8,482 nucleotides of DNA from DATKMS01 sp041497995 (GTDB lineage Bacteria > Desulfobacterota > Binatia > HRBIN30). The notes below the pieces were generated by a model. The model ran no database searches and was not told the DNA's origin. It saw only the letters and a list, made by a program, of their open reading frames with translations. The position numbers and the translations under genes are program-made. The DNA is taken from NCBI GenBank assembly GCA_041497995.1, contig JBGQHM010000290.1, positions 1 through 8,482 on the forward strand, given 5' to 3'. This document shows, one piece after another, positions 6,697 through 8,482 of the stretch. How positions within the stretch are numbered: the stretch's first letter is position 1; every line of letters starts with the position of its first letter.

Positions 6697-8055
6697 TTAT
6701 GACGCACTCGTCACACGGAGGATGGCGTCACTTGTGACAGCGCACAGACGGTCGAGTTCGCTCTGCGTGATGCTCAAGGGGGGCATAAGGACAATGACGT
6801 TCCCGAGCGGCCGCAGAATAATCCCATGACAACGAGCTTCTAGGATCACCCGCATGCCCATCCGTTCGGACGGGGGATACGACCGGCGATCGGAGCGGTC
6901 CTGAACCAACTCGATGCCCACCATGAGGCCCCATTGCCGGATGTCGCCAACGTGGGGCAGTAAGGCAATGTCCGCGAGCTGCTCCGTAAGTCGCTGACTC
7001 CGTTCCCGTACGCGTGCCAGCACGTGTTCCTGTTCGAACACGTCGAGGTTAGCAACCGCCACCGCGCAGGCGAGCGCGTTCCCCGTGTAAGTGTGCCCAT
7101 GGAAGAATGTCTTGAAGTCTTCGTAGCGGCCGAGGAACGCGCCGAAGATCTCCTCGCTCGCAAGGGTTGCCGCGAGGGGCAGGTAGCCCCCGGTGATGCC
7201 CTTCCCTACACACATCAGATCAGGCGCGACCCCGGCGTGCTCGGCTGCGAACATCCGGCCGGTGCGTCCGAAGCCGGTGGCGACCTCGTCGCTGATCAGG
7301 AGCACGCCGTGTTGCCGAGTCAGGTCGCGCAGCGCGCGCAAGTAGGCCGTGGGGTGCGACCACATCCCCGCCGCCCCCTGCATCAACGGCTCGACGATGA
7401 GCGCCGCGATCTCTCTGCCCTTGCGCGCCAAGAGCGCTTCCACCTCCTCCACGGCCGCCCGCACCGCCGCGTCGGGATCCATTCCACGTTGCCAGCGATA
7501 CACATGCGGTGGATCGAGCTTGTGGCAAGGGAACAGCAGCGGCTTGAAGAACCTGTGAAACGCCTCCGAGTAGCCAACGCTCACCGCACCAAGGGTATCG
7601 CCATGATACGATTCGGTGAGCGCCACAAACTCGGTGCGCCGCGTTTCTCCGCGTAGCTGCCAATACTGAAAGGCCATCTTCAACGCGATCTCCACCGCGG
7701 TTGCACCGGCGTCGGAATAGAAGACGCGGGTCAGGCCGCGCGGCGCCAATTGCACCAAGCGCTGCGCCAGCACGATCGACGGCACGCTCGCCAGTCCGAG
7801 CAGCGTCGAGTGGGCGATGCGGTCGGCTTGCTCATGCAATGCCGCGTTCAACGTCGGATGGCGATGGCCGTGCACATTGCACCACAACGACGACACGCCA
7901 TCGAGGTAGCGGTTGCCGTAGACGTCGATCAGGTAGTTGCCCTCACCACCGGCGATGATCAGCGGCTCCTCGGCAACCCAATCCTGCATCTGGGTAAATG
8001 GATGCCACAGGTACGCCTGGTCCCACGCCGCCAGCTCCTCCGGGTTCACGCGCAT
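6697..8055 (-). CDS. bioA: Adenosylmethionine-8-amino-7-oxononanoate aminotransferase
   Basis: BioA is a PLP-dependent class III aminotransferase that makes 7,8-diaminononanoate from 8-amino-7-oxononanoate (KAPA), normally with S-adenosylmethionine as amino donor. The 452-residue protein carries the family marks: LWHPFTQM (16-23), SSLWCNVHGHRHP (55-67), YSDAGATAVEIALKMA (113-128, phosphate-binding turn), SYHGDTLGAVSVG (149-161), LISDEVATGFGRTG (253-266, D256 pairing with the PLP ring nitrogen), VGKGITGGYLPLAATL (283-298, K285 as the Schiff-base lysine), and FFHGHTYTGNALACAVA (317-333). Length is near the family norm. The start at ATG 8055 has GAGGAG 5 nt upstream, inside the end of bioF, and the two genes overlap by 10 nt, so translation is probably coupled. 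The HPFTQM motif separates it from other class III aminotransferases; some relatives (BioK) use lysine as donor, which cannot be judged here. Confidence 0.97.
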   Translation of the reverse strand: MRVNPEELAAWDQAYLWHPFTQMQDWVAEEPLIIAGGEGNYLIDVYGNRYLDGVSSLWCNVHGHRHPTLNAALHEQADRIAHSTLLGLASVPSIVLAQRLVQLAPRGLTRVFYSDAGATAVEIALKMAFQYWQLRGETRRTEFVALTESYHGDTLGAVSVGYSEAFHRFFKPLLFPCHKLDPPHVYRWQRGMDPDAAVRAAVEEVEALLARKGREIAALIVEPLMQGAAGMWSHPTAYLRALRDLTRQHGVLLISDEVATGFGRTGRMFAAEHAGVAPDLMCVGKGITGGYLPLAATLASEEIFGAFLGRYEDFKTFFHGHTYTGNALACAVAVANLDVFEQEHVLARVRERSQRLTEQLADIALLPHVGDIRQWGLMVGIELVQDRSDRRSYPPSERMGMRVILEARCHGIILRPLGNVIVLMPPLSITQSELDRLCAVTSDAILRVTSAS

Positions 8056-8482
8056 CGCGACTCCTCGGAGAAGACCCGCCGAAACGCGTCGACTGCGAAA
8101 CGCAGATCGTCGGCGGTATGCGTGCTCATCACCGTGACCCGCAGGCGCGCCGTCTCACGCGGCACAGTGGGCGGACGGATGCCTTGCACGAACACTGCCT
8201 GGTCGAGGAGGCGCTCCGATATGCGCATCGTCTTGGAGGCATCGCAGATCATCACCGGGAGGATGTGCGCGGGCCTGTCGGGAAGCTGCAGGCCGATTTG
8301 CCGCAGCCCCTGCCACAGGTGGCTGGCGTTATCAGCGAGCTGCTGCTGCAGCGACGGCTCGGAAACCACGATCCCCAGCGCGGCAGACGCGGCAGCCACC
8401 ACTGGCGGTGGCAGGGCCGTCGTATAGATGAAGCTGCGCGCTGCGTTTATCAGGAGGTCGATGACCGCACGGCGGCCGGCCA
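8046..8482 (-). CDS. bioF: 8-amino-7-oxononanoate synthase, C-terminal part (5' end outside window)
   Basis: BioF is the PLP-dependent alpha-oxoamine synthase that condenses a pimeloyl thioester with L-alanine to give KAPA, CO2 and the free thiol carrier. The frame is open to the right edge; 144 C-terminal residues of an expected ~385 are visible. The fragment starts with DLLINAARSFIYTTALPPPV, matching the family block 'LxNxARxFIFTTALPP' that follows the PLP-lysine loop. The small C-terminal domain follows, with HILPVMICDASKTMRISERL, the GIRPPTVPRETARLRVTVMS block and THTADDLRFAVDAF near the end. The catalytic lysine and the glycine-rich part lie beyond the window. Other alpha-oxoamine synthases (KBL, SPT, ALAS) are less likely because bioA follows directly. 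The stop codon lies within the start of bioA. Confidence 0.93.
   Translation of the reverse strand, partial: AGRRAVIDLLINAARSFIYTTALPPPVVAAASAALGIVVSEPSLQQQLADNASHLWQGLRQIGLQLPDRPAHILPVMICDASKTMRISERLLDQAVFVQGIRPPTVPRETARLRVTVMSTHTADDLRFAVDAFRRVFSEESRCA

Noticed and set aside
7024..7656. Plus-strand open frame of 210 codons opposite bioA
   Set aside because: Shadow of bioA; its translation has no recognisable motif while the minus strand encodes all the aminotransferase blocks.

Overview
The window looks like a chromosomal segment of a high-GC, Gram-negative-type bacterium. Genes are tightly packed, several overlap, Shine-Dalgarno sites precede most starts, and the two large membrane proteins at the left end have most of their mass placed outside the cytoplasm by the positive-inside rule. 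No rRNA, tRNA, CRISPR array or insertion sequence is visible. The lineage cannot be fixed from this sequence; a deltaproteobacterium-like or Binatota/Acidobacteriota-like source would fit, but that is only an impression.

Left part (1-3722, + strand): the end of a Bat-type operon. The first gene is cut by the window edge and encodes the C-terminal part of a BatA-like/aerotolerance-type membrane protein. It overlaps by 4 nt (GTGA) an 882-residue membrane protein with two intact von Willebrand A (vWA) domains and a class I glutamine-amidotransferase-like fold split around the second vWA. In related loci such genes follow moxR and DUF58 genes, which would lie upstream of this window.

Middle part (3723-5606, + strand): a 90-nt gap with an imperfect hairpin in a repeat-like sequence, then a standalone ImmA/IrrE-family zinc peptidase, then larC, the nickel insertase that completes the nickel-pincer nucleotide cofactor. 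larC is in one continuous frame.

Right part (5589-8482, - strand): a biotin synthesis operon read right to left: bioF (C-terminal part only), bioA (overlapping bioF by 10 nt), an unrecognised 54-residue single-pass membrane protein, and bioD. Together BioF, BioA and BioD take pimeloyl thioester to dethiobiotin. bioD lacks a canonical start codon ahead of its P-loop and probably starts at CTG, directly behind a perfect 9-bp hairpin. bioD and larC converge and overlap by 18 nt at their 3' ends, leaving no room for a terminator between them.

I see no clear new defence or mobile system. The best leads are the small membrane protein inside the biotin operon and the non-canonical start plus hairpin of bioD.
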